From positions 55,651,901 through 55,707,341 of the forward strand of contig JBOZIK010000001.1 of the NCBI GenBank assembly GCA_051453625.1: 55,441 nt of DNA, given 5' to 3'. Below are positions 34,980-47,674 of this stretch, piece after piece. The notes beneath the pieces are model-generated. The model did no database searches. It was not told the DNA's origin and was given only the letters and a program-made list of their open reading frames with translations. The number at the start of each line of letters is the position of its first letter. Positions within the stretch are counted from its first letter, which is position 1. Origin of the DNA: Welwitschia mirabilis. Lineage: Eukaryota > Gnetophyta > Gnetopsida > Welwitschiales. The position numbers were made by a program, and so were the translations under genes.

Positions 34980-36575
34980 AATTACATAGCATTCTTACAT
35001 CATCCCAAGAGAATCTGCTCAAACAATTCAGATCAGAAAACCTAAAAAGAGAGTTGTAATAGAATGTTATTTAGGAAGATGGTGGAGATTTAAGAGAATC
35101 AAACCATGATACTCACTGATTAGATGATTTAAGCGTTATCAATTATATAGCCCTACAACAATTAAATAAAGAAAGAAATATAGATACTACCACGATACTC
35201 ACTTTTAAAGATAAATAGCTAGAAGAACCCATACAACACCTAAGATTATTTGATTTTTTTTAAAGCTAATTATCTTGACTTAGAATCTGACTTTTTGAGA
35301 TATTTTACTTTTTCCATAAAAGGAAATGCTCAATTATGATAGCATAGAAATTCTAATCATGCTTTTAGTTCATGAGGAACCCTTAAAATGATTTTCTAGC
35401 TAAATTTCACTTCATGAGAATGGTTGAAGATTTAAGAGGATAAATCCTGAACATTAAACAAAGAGATAATGAAAGATTTAATGAATTCATGGATAGGTAT
35501 AACATATTATTAGCCAAATGTCTTAATCATGGAATCACATTTACGAAATGAATCAAAGCCTTATTAGAGAAATGCAGAGTTAAATATTAAAGGAATTAGG
35601 ATTGTTATATAGCATTAAAACTAAGAATTTCCAAGAAGCGAAAGAAGCCATTACTTAGTTTTATAATATGAGTTAAGGATGGGGTCAAGAGAATGAAAAG
35701 AAGAAGAAGGTAAATGAAGTATGCACCTTAAAACCAGATGGTAATATGTATAGCTTAAAACATATCACTCTTATGGAAGGAATAACTAAAAAAGTAACTA
35801 ATAGCATGGTAAAAATATTTTATTGGTTAAATATATAAACTTTAAGGAGAAATAAGGACCTACATGTGAACACTGTGGAGAAGATAATCACGATGAAACA
35901 AAATGGCCTTGGATGCAAAAATTTTTTTTAGTAGTTAGATATAAATAAATTGGATTTAAGTTCTGGAAATCAATCTCAAACTAAAAAAAAAAAAAAAAAA
36001 AAAAATCAAATTCTTATTAAAGTAGAAAATGGGAAGAAAAAATGGAGAGGCCTTTACAAAGGTATGTAAACTCAAAGATGCAAGAGTAATATAATTACTA
36101 TATAAATTATAAAAATAGAGATTTAAAAGGTCAAATAAGAATATTAGAAATAGAAAAAGAAGAAGGAAAAATTCCTACTCAACCTCAACCAAATCCTAGA
36201 GAAGTAACAAGTAAGACATTAATTACTAGATCTAGGAAATACAAAGTGATGTATGAATCATAGAAAAAGAATGTGAATTCAAGCAACTCCCTAGATAAAT
36301 AAGAGAAATAGGCTAAAATAAAATAATGAATAATACCTTAGTAGATTCTTTATCTTTTTCAATGAGAAGTAAATAAATAGAACATTCAAAAGTTGAAAAA
36401 GATATCAAATATTTAACAAGGATATTAGAAGACATAAAAAAAAATATCAAGATCTCTTTTAAAGTTATTAAAAGATGTACCTATGTATTGGAAATAGATG
36501 AAGAGCATGTGCTAAAAATAGAAAAATAAAAAAGAGAGTAAGAAAAATAAATTGAGATGATAAGAAATGATCAAT
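34980..36575 (+). pseudogene. Ty3/gypsy gag, second copy of the same family
   Basis: This segment matches 32045-33605 nearly end to end. It includes the capsid core (GNAQL-stop-YHRN; MVEDLRG; LNIKQRDNERFNEF; CLNHGITF) and the zinc knuckle TCEHCGEDNHDETKWP (about 35865-35912), where the last Cys is TGG. It keeps about 55 bases near 36430-36485 that copy one has lost, and it contains a 23-A run (35983-36005). Homology stops at about 36575, where minus-strand gypsy sequence begins. It may belong to a second element rather than be a true gag duplication, because of the gap on its left. Confidence 0.8.
35983..36005 (+). repeat. Poly(A) run of 23 bases inside gag copy 2
   Basis: This is an internal homopolymer with no target site duplication next to it. 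The equivalent place in copy one (about 33062) has no run, so it grew after the copies diverged. Confidence 0.85.
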
Positions 36576-36579
36576 TTTC

Positions 36580-38040
36580 TTGGGGTTTTAGGTATGATTT
36601 GAGAAGACAAGAAGTTCTTGTCAATTTTATTTTGATTTTATCAAAATTTTTATCTTGCTTTATTAGATTTATGGGACGGATGAATATTGTAATTAACATG
36701 ACATCATAAAATGATACAAGTCTTAGATAAGAATAATGCCCTTGTTGATGAAGCAGATTGGTGGTTTGATGAAGTAAAATGATGTTTTAGGTGATATTGG
36801 TTTAATGGGTAAATATGAGAAAATGATAATGAAAATGAGTTTCTTAGTTGACTAGTATAACTTTATTTTGGATGTTTTCCTATCTCTATGAAATGTTAGA
36901 GTGGTTCCTCCACCTAGGATTGTAAGTATTTGAGTAATAATCATTATTATAATTTTGCCAATGATTTGCTATGCCATTTACTTACTCATTAACTATGTTC
37001 TAGAAAAGTGATATGGACAAACACTCAGTTGTTTCATGAAAATGTATGTGGCATATCAAACATTTAGGTTTGGAGGTTAAGAATTTGGGTAAAGTGATGA
37101 GGGATGTCTATGTAGTTAATCACATCAAAGTTATCAGGTACTTTAAAAATACTTGTTAATATAACTAAATAGTAAGATCTAAATAGCTCAATAGTTTTTT
37201 TCCCTTCCAATTTTCAGAACTCTCATCTACAGATTATAAGTAATCCTAGATTTCATTTATATCCAAGTTGAGAAAACTAAACTGAATTATCATCTCTACC
37301 AACTACCTATTATTTAAAGTTAATCCCTTATAAAGAAAGCTAATCATTCCACCTAGATCAAAGCCATGTTTAGGAAATTGTTTTAATAGATGCTTAAAAT
37401 TTTTTAATGTTTGCAAGAATGTTTTATATTCTTTTTATTAATAGTTCATAATATCTCATCATGAAGCATTAGTTTTGTGTCTTAGAAAAAAATTATAGAT
37501 GAAGGATTTATTTAAATTATTCCAATTTCTAATTGATAAAGGTTTTAAGATGTAATTCTAGCCTTTTTCTTTTTCTTTTACTTAAAAACAAAAGTCACTC
37601 TCAGAGAATTGGTTGTATTTGGATATGGGAGAATAATTGAAAGGTTGTAGTTGAACTATATAAAAGGAGTTGGATAGTTGAGGTCTTAAGATCTAGTCTA
37701 TGTACTAAAGGAGAATGAATTATGCAAGATGTGATACCTAGATAATGAGGTTGTAGGTAATATCTAAGAGTTTGCCTACGACAATTGTTGACATAGTTTG
37801 ATTAGTTTAGTAAAACATAATGATTGGGGTCTTATGATACCTATTGATTAAGGTAATGACCTAAAGGTTTTCTAATAACTCTTTATTTGAAAAGGGTATG
37901 TTTCTATAATAAAGGTTTTGAAAGGCAAATTAGATGTTTTGGTTAGGTTGTTGCGACTTCTATTCTCTATGGGATTCTTCATGAGGTTAATTCTAAAAGG
38001 GGTTTTTACTTATTATTATCATTGGTATTGGGGTCCATGT
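36580..38040 (-). pseudogene. Tat/Athila-like gag, minus strand (copy A)
   Basis: Reading right to left, the gene opens with MDPNTNDNNK at about 38035, the typical Athila/Tat start. The capsid follows with WNNLNKSFIY, HLLKQFPKHGFDLGGMISFL and YKGLTLNNR-stop-LVEM (about 37300-37530; family LLxxCPHHGxxxxxLVxxFYxGL...RQxVEMM). Then come DYL-stop-SVDESSENW and, at 36902-36928, TYNPRWRNHSN (family YNPGWRNHPN). It is cut at about 36580, where plus-strand gag copy 2 of another family begins. The same family recurs at 42480-43175. Stops are frequent. Confidence 0.8.
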
Positions 38041-38218
38041 TGTTATTAGATAGAATTATAATTACATAACCTATATTATCATGCATCTAATACATATAAA
38101 ATTTAGACAAATTTCAAAGGGATCCTAAGAGCAAAAAGGATTTCAAATTTTTGATAGAGAGTTTAGATGAAATTTTAGAGCTAAATTCATAAAATGACTA
38201 GTGAAATTTGTCAGGTTA

Positions 38219-38231
38219 GGTAAGGGCACCA
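38219..38231 (-). other. Primer binding site of the minus-strand gypsy element
   Basis: The minus strand reads TGGTGCCCTTACC, 10 of 13 identical to the Athila/Tat PBS start TGGCGCCGTTGCC. It lies between the LTR and the gag start at about 38035. Confidence 0.5.
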
Positions 38232-38664
38232 GTTCCATTAAGAATTTTTATAATGAGAACATGGAAATTTCAAATGCAGTGCAAATCAGTTTAGGTTTTA
38301 TAAAAACATAGAAAACTTATAGAAAATAAAAATATCAGATGTAAAATAAACCTACATAGAAAATATTCACTATTAATTTTTCCCTTCTTTTCAAGAATTT
38401 TTCTGAACATAAAATTGAAATATTCTCTACTAAAAGACTAAAACTAATATTTCTTTTTTTTCCCAAAAACAATGCATGAAAGAAAAGAGAAATGAAAGAG
38501 GGATCTTATTTCTTTTATTGATTATTCTTGATTCTTTAATTCTTAATGCTTTATCTTTCATCTAAAGAGATTAGCAATAAATGCCTACAAAACCAACTAC
38601 TTACAAAAATCAATGCAATAATATTTCTCTTGGTTAAGATTAGAAAACTCAACCAAAACCAAAA

Positions 38665-38794
38665 AGAGCTAGACCAGTTTGGGTTTCACTAAAAATGGAC
38701 TAGTACCTACAACCGAAAATTATATAAAAGAAATGTAAAGAGAAATGGACCAATTTGAGTAATACTAGAAGGAACTAGTACCAATCAGTAGAAA
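38665..38794 (+). repeat. Two-copy tandem repeat, 74-base period, inside the LTR
   Basis: Copies at 38665-38719 and 38739-38794 share GACCA(G/A)TTTG(G/A)GT, AC(T/C)AGTACC and flanking A-rich words, at roughly 70 percent identity. Confidence 0.6.
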
Positions 38795-39585
38795 TGAAAT
38801 AAAAATGCAACTCACTTAAATGCGAAAAAAAAGAAAACTTTTTACATGCTTACTTATGTTATTGCTATGCCATTATCCTTAGTAATGGTATCAAAACTAT
38901 GATCCTTTCCAATATTATAATAAAACTAAGTGAGAATTCACTTATTGTTCTTTCCATAAGGATAATAAAGATAGCCAAAACATATGAAAACACATAAAAA
39001 ATTATGTAAAAAGAGAAAGATACAAAATAAAACAATGTTTAAGAAAAATTTTAATAAGAAAGGTAGGAAATGAACTAACCCTTTAAATAACATGAATCAT
39101 CTAACAAATGAAACTTAATTCAATAATATAGTATGATTTACTTATTTATCTTAAATAATGCCAAGTTATAAAGCCCTAAATTATGGTCATAATCTCATTC
39201 ATCACATGAGTAGTGGTGAATTTCTATGGCCCTTTATTTATTACAAGTTAAGTGTAAGCATGAAAAGTAGGAAAGTTATGTCAAAGACTCATCAAACACT
39301 TATGAAAACATTGAGATAAAGATTCACTTAAAAACAAGCACTTGGCATGAAAGTAGTTTCACTTTTAAAAGTACAAAATTAATTATAACTTAAAATAATA
39401 AAGAAAACTATAATTGTATTAATAATAAGGAAATGCCTTACATTCAAGAAAGAGCTACATTTGGTATAGACTCATCAAGCTAATCGTTAAGCTAGTCCAC
39501 TTCTAAATATAGCTTAGAACAATATGGTAAGAAAGACTCTACTTCAAAGTTTTAAAGCTTTTGCTACTATAATGAGGGACTCTTA

Positions 39586-39600
39586 GCTCTTTTTATAAGC
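39586..39600 (-). promoter_or_regulatory. LTR core promoter, TATA box
   Basis: The minus strand reads GCTTATAAAAAGAGC. The homologous LTR fragment has GCCTATAAAAAGGGC at 54074-54088. Conservation between diverged copies and position inside the LTR support a Pol II TATA box. Confidence 0.6.
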
Positions 39601-39624
39601 AAAAATGAGGATAGAGCAGTTATG

Positions 39625-39960
39625 TTTCTTTGTCTTATAGTGATAGGTAAGGTGGATAAGATTCTATCCTATAGCATTAGGTGGGATGATTAATATTCCT
39701 TATCCTATAGCATTAAGTGGAATCTTATTCATGTAGCATGAGGTAGAATCTTTTCAATATTTCATTAGGAGGACTCTTTATTATGTTGTGTTGGGTGGAA
39801 AACCATCATAATAGTTTTAACATGTGGCCTTGAGTCTAGATGATTTCAATTGATACTATCACTATGTGTAACAATGATACTATCACATGAGACTGTCATA
39901 ACTCATTGTCACTTCACTACCATGTCACTACTATGTATCTATCACATCATTATCATGAGG
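39625..39960 (+). repeat. Imperfect short tandem repeats in the LTR
   Basis: About four degenerate copies of (CC)TATAGCATTA(G)GTGGAATCTTAT lie at 39650-39780. They are followed at 39850-39960 by recurrent ACTATCAC, CATGTCACTAC and TATCACAT words. Confidence 0.5.
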
Positions 39961-40749
39961 TTCCATCAACACTGTCATGTATCACTGTAGATCATGATTG
40001 ACTAGGATGTAGTAACTCATAGAGCTTATTATGTTAATTCAAATTTAACTCAATGATGAATTTAATAGGTAAGTTTGAAGGCACTTTTATAGAAATGACT
40101 GACACCACCATATAAGGACACTGGTACCACCAGAGGTTTTTATAGGATTGCTTTTATCTTTTCGCATCATGCTCAAATATCGCATTAAGTATTTAAATTT
40201 ACCACATGAAAGTGAATAACTTCACAATTAACATTAAAATTAATGAAAGACATAATTTTATTATTAAAGTAATTTATTTAATATCTTCCCTAATATAAAT
40301 TAGCCTAAAATATTTGATCTGAATGTTAGTTTTTACATCATGATATATGTCATCATCATCCTACATAATAGGTAAATCCTCATGAGGTAAAATGTGAATT
40401 ATGGCAGAGCTAGAGTCAAAAGTAATAAAATGACCCCTACTATGTACATGTAATGCATGCTTTCCTTTACCTTGCTCACATACATTTGTAGCACATATTC
40501 TTCGATGATTTGATGTATATGCTTAATCATAACCTATAAAAACACAAATAAATGAGTAAAATGTGAAACCTATGTGACATATGTAAAAAAACATGCTATA
40601 CTACACAAGTAATGATTGAATATATTCATAAAAATCTAGTTATGAAGAGAACAATATCTAAAGGCATGAGATAAATAATAAAGATGTACTAAATGGTGAT
40701 GTGCAATAATGTCACAACAAATATTTTAAAATTTATTAGTACTATGATT

Positions 40750-41440
40750 AAAGGTAAAAAGAATCTATTAGATCCCTGTCTTCAATATTATCTAAATATT
40801 TAGCTCATATGTTTTCTTATTAAAATTTTTTAAAATGATGTATGGTTCTAATAAATTTGGTGAAAATTTTTAAGTTTTCTTAGGAAAATTTGCTTTTAAC
40901 ACAAGGTCATCCACATTGTAAGATCTAGGATTATCATGTTTATCATATGCATTAGTAGAGTTAAGTGTGTTGAAAAGCTTTTATTCTTTTCTCATCTAGA
41001 ATTTCTAATTATCTAAGTTATGTTTCTCTTTAGACATTAGATAGATAAAGATCTTTGAATAGGATTTTTAATGTAAGAATTTAGATTCGAAGAGGTAAAA
41101 CCACTTTAGTACTAAAAACTAGTTAAAATGGAGTTGTTCCTATAGTATATTTCATTGCAGAAGGGTAAGCCCGTAATGCAAAAGATAATTTTTCATGCCA
41201 AGACTATGAATTGTTTTTGTAGTAATATATTGAGATAATTTATAATTAGTTTATTTATAGCTTTAGCTTAAATATTTCTTAAAGGTAATGTGGAGTATAA
41301 AGTAAATGTTTTATTAGAAATATATTCAAGAAATTTTTTTAATTTAATAGATCCAAGTTATGAACTATTATTGGCGATGATGATATAAGATACACCAAAT
41401 ACTATAATGATGTGATCTAAGATGAAGTTTGAAATTTTTT
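40750..41440 (-). pseudogene. Ty3/gypsy integrase (core and C-terminus), copy B
   Basis: Minus-strand translation gives ILDHIIIVFGVSYIIIANNS near 41340-41430 (family HIICRFGIPHxIITDNGxQF). AKAINKLIINYLNILLQK follows near 41215-41275 (family AEATNKTILNILKKKL), then LSFALRAYPSAMKYTIGTTP near 41120-41195 and PRSYNVDDLVLKANFPKKT near 40875-40935. The last is the C-terminal YxxGDLVLR region, followed by SPNLLEPYIILK. The second core Asp (TDNG) reads A-N-N. The domain order and lack of a chromodomain fit Tat/Athila. It is a pseudogene. Confidence 0.8.
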
Positions 41441-41559
41441 TTTTCTAATAATCCATTGAAAGATAATTATAAAGCATTAAAAATTTCATGAAAGAAATAG
41501 ATGTTTTATTTAACACTAGAAGGATTAAAATTGTGAATTCCATAAAGAAAATTAATATC

Positions 41560-42480
41560 ATGGTATTCCTTAGAAATTGAATAGTATTGAAAATATCTAA
41601 GTCCACTGTTATGTTATCAAATGGAATATATATTAGACCATTTTTATAATTAATAAGATCATTTGATGTCATGAGAAAGAATCCATCTAAAATAACCAAA
41701 ATTAAATTGTGCTTAATTGATTTCATTTCTTACACAATGAAGGATACCATTAAGTAGTAGTTACCTACTTAAATAATTATATCTTCAAAAATTCTTAGTT
41801 GTAAATTTAATAAGTTATTAACTAATTGCAATTTGGTTTTTGTTTACTTAAAGTTATTTGAGCCAAATTTCTTATAAACTAAACATAGTAAAAGATTTAT
41901 TCTCACTCTAATATCTAACAAGGCTTGCTTAAGGTAATTATCTTCACTTGTAATAAATATCTTCAAGCATCTAGAATCATTATACTTAGGGGGAATTTGA
42001 TTTTATACGATTGCACTAGTTTGTTTAGATAGAAAGGTTTTTCCCTCAAGATGCATTCTCCTATTAATTATGAGCATATCTTTAATGAACTTAACATAAG
42101 AGGGGACTTATTTAATGGCTTCTATTAAAGGCATGTTAATTTTAACTTTCTTAAAAATTTCTAAGATCTTTAGTTATGATTTTAGGATGTTTTCTTTCCT
42201 AAGTTATTGAAAAAAGTATAAAGGTTCTTGATAAATAGGCATAGGAATTTTTAATTTCTCTACTATTTTATTATTTTTAATTTTTTTTTACAAATGTTTG
42301 TTTCTCTTTCATTTAGTTTTAATTAGGTTTCTAGTTTATCTTTTTCCCACTTCTAAGATGAATGACCTTAGCTTCTTCTATATGATTAAGTTCTATTATT
42401 TCTATGTTTTTAATACCTCTTGGGTTTGATTATGAGCACATAGAAAGTTTTCTAGATTTTTTATGATTAAAAAAAGAGAG
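41560..42480 (-). pseudogene. Ty3/gypsy gag C-terminus and aspartic protease, copy B
   Basis: Read right to left: KVIHLRSGKKIN near 42335-42370 (the family AITLRSGK box), MPLIEAIK-stop-VPSYVKFI and LEGKTFLSKQTSAIV near 42010-42140, then ALLDIRVRINLL near 41890-41930, which is ALLDLGASVNLL with G to R and A to V by G-to-A and C-to-T changes while the catalytic Asp is kept. IFEDIII-stop-VGNYYLMV follows, then GFFLMTSNDLINYKNGLIY near 41615-41690 (family GRPFLATSNAIINCRNG). Directly after it the sequence passes into integrase with no RT or RNase H, so an internal deletion joins them near 41440-41560. Confidence 0.8.
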
Positions 42481-43175
42481 CATTTAGGTGGTGGTTTGTT
42501 GAAGTTATTAGAGGTTTTATTTCAGCTTATTCATAGTGGAAGAGTTCTGTCAGTTGATTTGGATTATGTTTTTATGAAAGCTTTTAGTGCCATCTCCAAA
42601 GAATTAGATGAAGATGGTTGGTCATTCAAAGATGAATTATGATTTGGTCGATGTTGGTTAAGAATGAGAAGATGATGATGGAAAGAAGTTTCTTAATTGA
42701 CAAGTGTAATTTTGGGTGTGGATTTTGTTCTATTTATAAGAAAAGTTAGGATGGTTTCTCCACCTAGGATTGTAATTATTGTGTAAGCATCATTCTTTTA
42801 ACTCTACTAATGGTGTCCTATAGCACTTGCTTGCTCACTAATTATGTTCTAAAAAAGATATATAGAGGAAAACTTAGTTATTTCATAGAATTTTATGTGA
42901 CAGATTAAACATTCAAGTTTAGAGGTTAAGGGTTTAGACAAAATGGAAAGGTATTTTTCTTTTCTTAAAAGTTTGTCTATTTGGTACTAATATCCAAGTT
43001 GTTAGGTATCCTAAAGACAGTTCTTGACCTAACTGAATGATAGGATCTAGATGGCTCAAAATTTTTTCCAAATTTTTGGAACTTTTATCTACTAATTTAA
43101 GATAGTTCCAAACTTCATCTAGTGAAAAATTCAGAAAGCTATCCATACTCATCATTTCAATTAGTTGCATATTAT
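42480..43175 (-). pseudogene. Tat/Athila-like gag, C-terminal half, copy B
   Basis: The frame starting at 43170 reads MQLIEMMSMDSFLNFSLDEV then WNYLKLVDKSSKN, matching the family RQLVEMMxxGxFLxKxPxEAxxYL. At 42741-42780 NYNPRWRNHPNFSYK preserves the conserved GWRNHPNFSY box almost perfectly. The segment is homologous to 36740-37330 (copy A). The capsid N-terminal half is missing: homology ends abruptly at about 43180 in unrelated AT-rich DNA, so the element is truncated at its 5' side. Confidence 0.8.
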
Positions 43176-43180
43176 TTTAT

Positions 43181-46100
43181 GATAATACTATCATACTCCA
43201 TATTTTGTAAACCTTAATTACTTATATATTAAATATGTTAATCTATGAATTCTTCTTTCTTAAATGTCTTACAAAAATAAGATGATATTTTAAGTAAATA
43301 ACTTTAGTTTATATAATTTTTATAATTTAACATGAAAATGATATCAATTATGTTGTGAACATTTTCATGAGAATAGCAAGTCATAATTAAAAAACTAGCT
43401 AAATATTAAAACTAAATAACCTCATTATGTAAAGGATTCAAATCATATGTTTAAACTAATAAATTAAAAATTTCAAGAGGATATAATAATATGTTTCATA
43501 TTTTATTTACTAATATAAATTCTTGGTAAATGTGATAGGTATATTATATTATGAATAGACATCTTCTTCTTTGTGTTGTATGATTGATAGATTCTATGCA
43601 TTATGGAATAAATGAACATGCAAATAAGTAAATGCACTTTTACTTAGAAATAAGAATGATAAATGAGTATATTCACTCTACCATAACTTTTATCTTTCTG
43701 AGATGTGTAATAGGACTTGATTCATAACATATTTATTGTTGGTTCATTGGAGATGCAAAGGATTATCTTATTATATTACATGATAACTTCATAATTTATG
43801 CATTTTTGATATGTTAATTATTTATTCATTGGACTTGAAGAGTTTATTGCATTATGTCATATGAAAATTTTTTGATTTGTGCATTTATTATTTTGATGCA
43901 TGTCTTAAATTAATTAAAATGCTTATGAGCTATGTGGGACTAAGAAGGAGCTACCATGAGGAAATGATGCAAGTAATTAACTTGCTAATTAAAGTAAGAA
44001 GATTACTTACCCTAGTTAGATGCATGAATCATAAATATAATGTTTCTTTATGTACTTCAATGTTACTTATTACCTATCTTACTTGTTAATGATTAATTAT
44101 GGAATCCTATGATCTTGAACTATGTGGCTTTTATTTATCTCTATATAGAGACCCTTTCTTCTCTTACAAAAAGAGGATATACTTCCCATTTTTCATGCAA
44201 ATGCATTTTCTTTTTTATATTTCTTTCTTATTATTCTCTTGCTTATAAATATTAGATCTTGAAAGCTTGGAGCTAAGGATTCTTGAGCTTGAAACTTTAT
44301 TAATTTTCATCTATCAAGGAATTATTAATCTGTCTAAGTAAGCTTCTTCACCCATGTTGTCTATATGATCTCTGTTATGATTCTATAAGAGTAAGAAAAT
44401 ATTGCATTAGGATACTATTTATGGTTATCATGAAATTATGTTATAAAATTATTCCCTTGCATTAGCTCTGACCAAGATGTCGAGGAGAAATGAGGGGTCT
44501 TTTATGCTTGGTAATGAAGGTTACTAATGACGGACTATAACCAAGTAACCAAGAATTTGATTATAAAAATTTGGATATGTATGTTTATTTTGTATTAATA
44601 TACATATTTAGTATTTCATTTTTTATTGTTTATGCATTAGATAAATCTGATTAGGGGTAAGAAGTTTGATCCTCAAAATCCCTTTTAGGCTAATACTCCT
44701 TCATGACAATTCTCAAGATCATTATAAATGCTTTTATGCATTGATTTTTATTTACATTAATTTCTATTAGTAATATTTAGCTAAGATATATTATAAATAT
44801 TTAGTTTAACTAGTATATTTATTATTTCACTAATTCAACTAATTGCATAACTAGTTATAGAATCTTTACCATGTTTTTAAAATGAAAGTTAAATTTTTAG
44901 AATAGAGGCATAGGTTACGAATATTATTGTTCATTAAATAATAGGTATAAATTAGTAAATTTTTTTTAAGTCTAGGATTATGTTATATCTATAAAATTTA
45001 AAAATAGTAATTTTTATAAAGTTTAGTAATTTTTGAAAAATTATTTGTAAAAATGGGTTAGGAAATAAATACCAAAAATAGTGAGCCATTGATTTTAATT
45101 TATATAACTAATAGTTAAGTTATTTTAAATAGTAAAGTTGCATTTAAAAGTATTTTAAAAGTTACGATCATTTTAGTATAGTGTTATAAGATTGTAATTT
45201 TGGTAAACTCGACAATTTTTAAAATTAAAGCATTATTTAGAAATAATATTTTTATAATTCCAAAGTAGCTTAAGTTAATTTCTGAGGATCCTCTTATAAG
45301 TTTGTTTTATGAAAAAATACTGCAATTTATTTTTTACTTCATAATTAGTTAATTATTCATTTTTGAGTATGATGTCTCTTTAAAGCCCTAAAAACTTTAT
45401 AATTAATATCTTAAATTACATAAATATTATTAAGTAAAATTATATAGGTAATTTAAGTATATATTATAATTTCTTATTAATAACTTTATGTTATATTAGT
45501 TACATATAACATTTTACTAGGAAATGTACATCTCTTATCTTTTTTACTTTTACCTTCCTTTGAATACACATGGTTATAAGGGTTTCTACCTTAGTATTAT
45601 AAGTAATTTGAATAGTTCTTGATTTATCATTATTTTTTAACTAATGCCATAACTATATTATTATTAGGTAAATAACTATGTCTTCATAATCATGCTTGAG
45701 CTATACTTCCTTTTGTTTATCTTCATTATACATAATCATGATAGATTATCATATGAACATGGAAGAATGATTCTAGCATTCTCATAGCTCTAGGTATAGA
45801 TTAGTTTATTTAATTATATTATTAAGATGTAATTTAATACATTTTCAATATTACTATGATTATTATGAAAAACAAGAAAAGAATATTTCCTTTATTTAAA
45901 TTTTTATTTTCAGAATCCTAAATATAAAGATGTTCTAATAAGTTTGATTTTCTTTTGTATAATTAGTTCTATAAAATAAACCTAATGATGGTTAAAACTA
46001 TTATAACTAAATAATTTATTAAATATCATTACTAGATAGAATTATATCCATAATCATCAAATGGGCTTAAATCAAGATCATCTTAACAATGATCATCCCC

Positions 46101-46663
46101 ATAATTGGATTTCATCACTAAGATGGATTACATTGCATTTTTTTTCTATAATGCCATTTTAAAAGTATATGTTATTATTATTTTAGTACTTTACCCCTAT
46201 ATGGACTTATTCTAACTTAGTATCCTAAGCCCTTGATATCATTGGATCATATTGCATCATCTAGATATGTTTCAAGAAAGCAGAGGTCACTTGTAAACAT
46301 GCATCCATCACACATACTACTTGTCACCTATATTGAAGGTATATCAAGATGAAGTACAAGCTTATGGAATTGAGCCTATTTATATTTTTATAGTTTAGAA
46401 CTTGAAGTAGAACCAAATCAGGTGTAGATGATGGCTGGATATCAAGTNNNNNNNNNNNNNNNNNNNNATTATATTAGTTAGGTATTATTTTAAAACTTAT
46501 CCATCTATGTTTTATAACAAGTTTACATCTCTTCAACTATATATAAGATATCTCTCTATGTGATAAAAATCTAGGAAGAAATCTAGGACATGAACTTGTA
46601 ACATCTCTAGTGTTTACAAACCAAAATTACTTAGAAATTACTTATAAGTAAATAATATAAAAA
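43181..46663. other. Unassigned AT-rich DNA, possibly including a solo LTR
   Basis: No protein domain is recognised. Around 44140-44170 the plus strand has CTCTATATAGAGACCC followed by a C/T-rich stretch, which looks like an LTR core promoter and start site, but no partner repeat was found. A 20-N gap lies at 46448-46467. Confidence 0.35.
44138..44150 (+). promoter_or_regulatory. TATA-box-like sequence
   Basis: TCTCTATATAGAG is followed about 10-20 bases later by CTTTCTTCTCTTAC, the pattern of a plant LTR or gene core promoter. No downstream gene is recognised. Confidence 0.25.
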
Positions 46664-47605
46664 TGGTAATATCATCAGTAGTCAAAGGACATGTCATCAG
46701 TGTCCTTGTATTAGAAGACAAGGAATCCATCTTTGTGGCTATATGACAAGAATTGTAACTTTNNNNNNNNNNNNNNNNNNNNATGTAACCCTTCTTATGT
46801 AACTACTCATTTAACACATCATGACAAAGTTATCCAATCATTTCCTCATCTAGAAAATGACGTTGATCCCCCATTGTAATTGATTTTTTAGTTGGCATAA
46901 CATAATAAATATTTGAAGCGCTAGGGTGTCATTATGTTCTAATCATCTTTCTTGGGGAAGGATTATTTTAAGGGTAGTTGAGGAGTCCACATACTTTACC
47001 TCTTATTTCTAATGTAATATATATATTTTACATTTTAATATAAGAATTGGATTTTCATTATTTTATTAGTAATGTATAATTAATCTAGTGTTAGCAACGT
47101 TTAAGTTAAACTACTTCTTACATAGGTTTCATTCTTTTATTATTACTACATAGTAAATTTGTATTAGTAATTTTTATGTAATTCTACTTTATTTTCAAGT
47201 TCTTTCATTTCAAGTGAGTTGTTTAAGATTATTTTTATGATATTATAGTTGTTATTATTTGATGGATCTTGTACACATATATTCATACTTTTCATGCTTA
47301 TGAAGGGCTATGAAGGATTAAAGGGACTGAATAACTTATTAACACTTATGTGGTGGAGGAAATTATGCCTCCATATATGAGCCTTAATGACTTGATAATT
47401 TTATTTATGATCCAAGAATACATGAGTTATTAGAGTAAAGGTGGAGTATTAGACCAATTAGTTAAATCTTTGAATCTTTGGAGCACTTCCATTCCCTTAT
47501 GTTGCTAAGCAAAAATTAATAAATTCTTAATCTTCTAGTTTTGGTTTTATACCTTTCCAGTACAAGTTGCATTAATTGTGTTTCTTTTGTAAAGTTATCA
47601 CACAC

Positions 47606-47674
<69 letters not shown>

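Larger units (their letters stand above)
38233..40290 (-). repeat. LTR (about 2 kb) of Tat/Athila-like gypsy, shared by two internal regions
   Basis: On the minus strand this lies after integrase (40750-41440) and before PBS and gag copy A. Its 39440-40300 part matches 53920-54480: AGGAAGCTTAGAA-like words, the TATA block and GAAGACATAATTTTAT. This proves repetition in the window. The exact outer edge is uncertain; TG-starting candidates lie near 40252 and a purine tract at about 40285. Confidence 0.65.

Noticed and set aside
43877-44089. 70-codon plus-strand frame
   Set aside because: No domain, lies in unassigned AT-rich DNA and does not extend upstream; likely chance.
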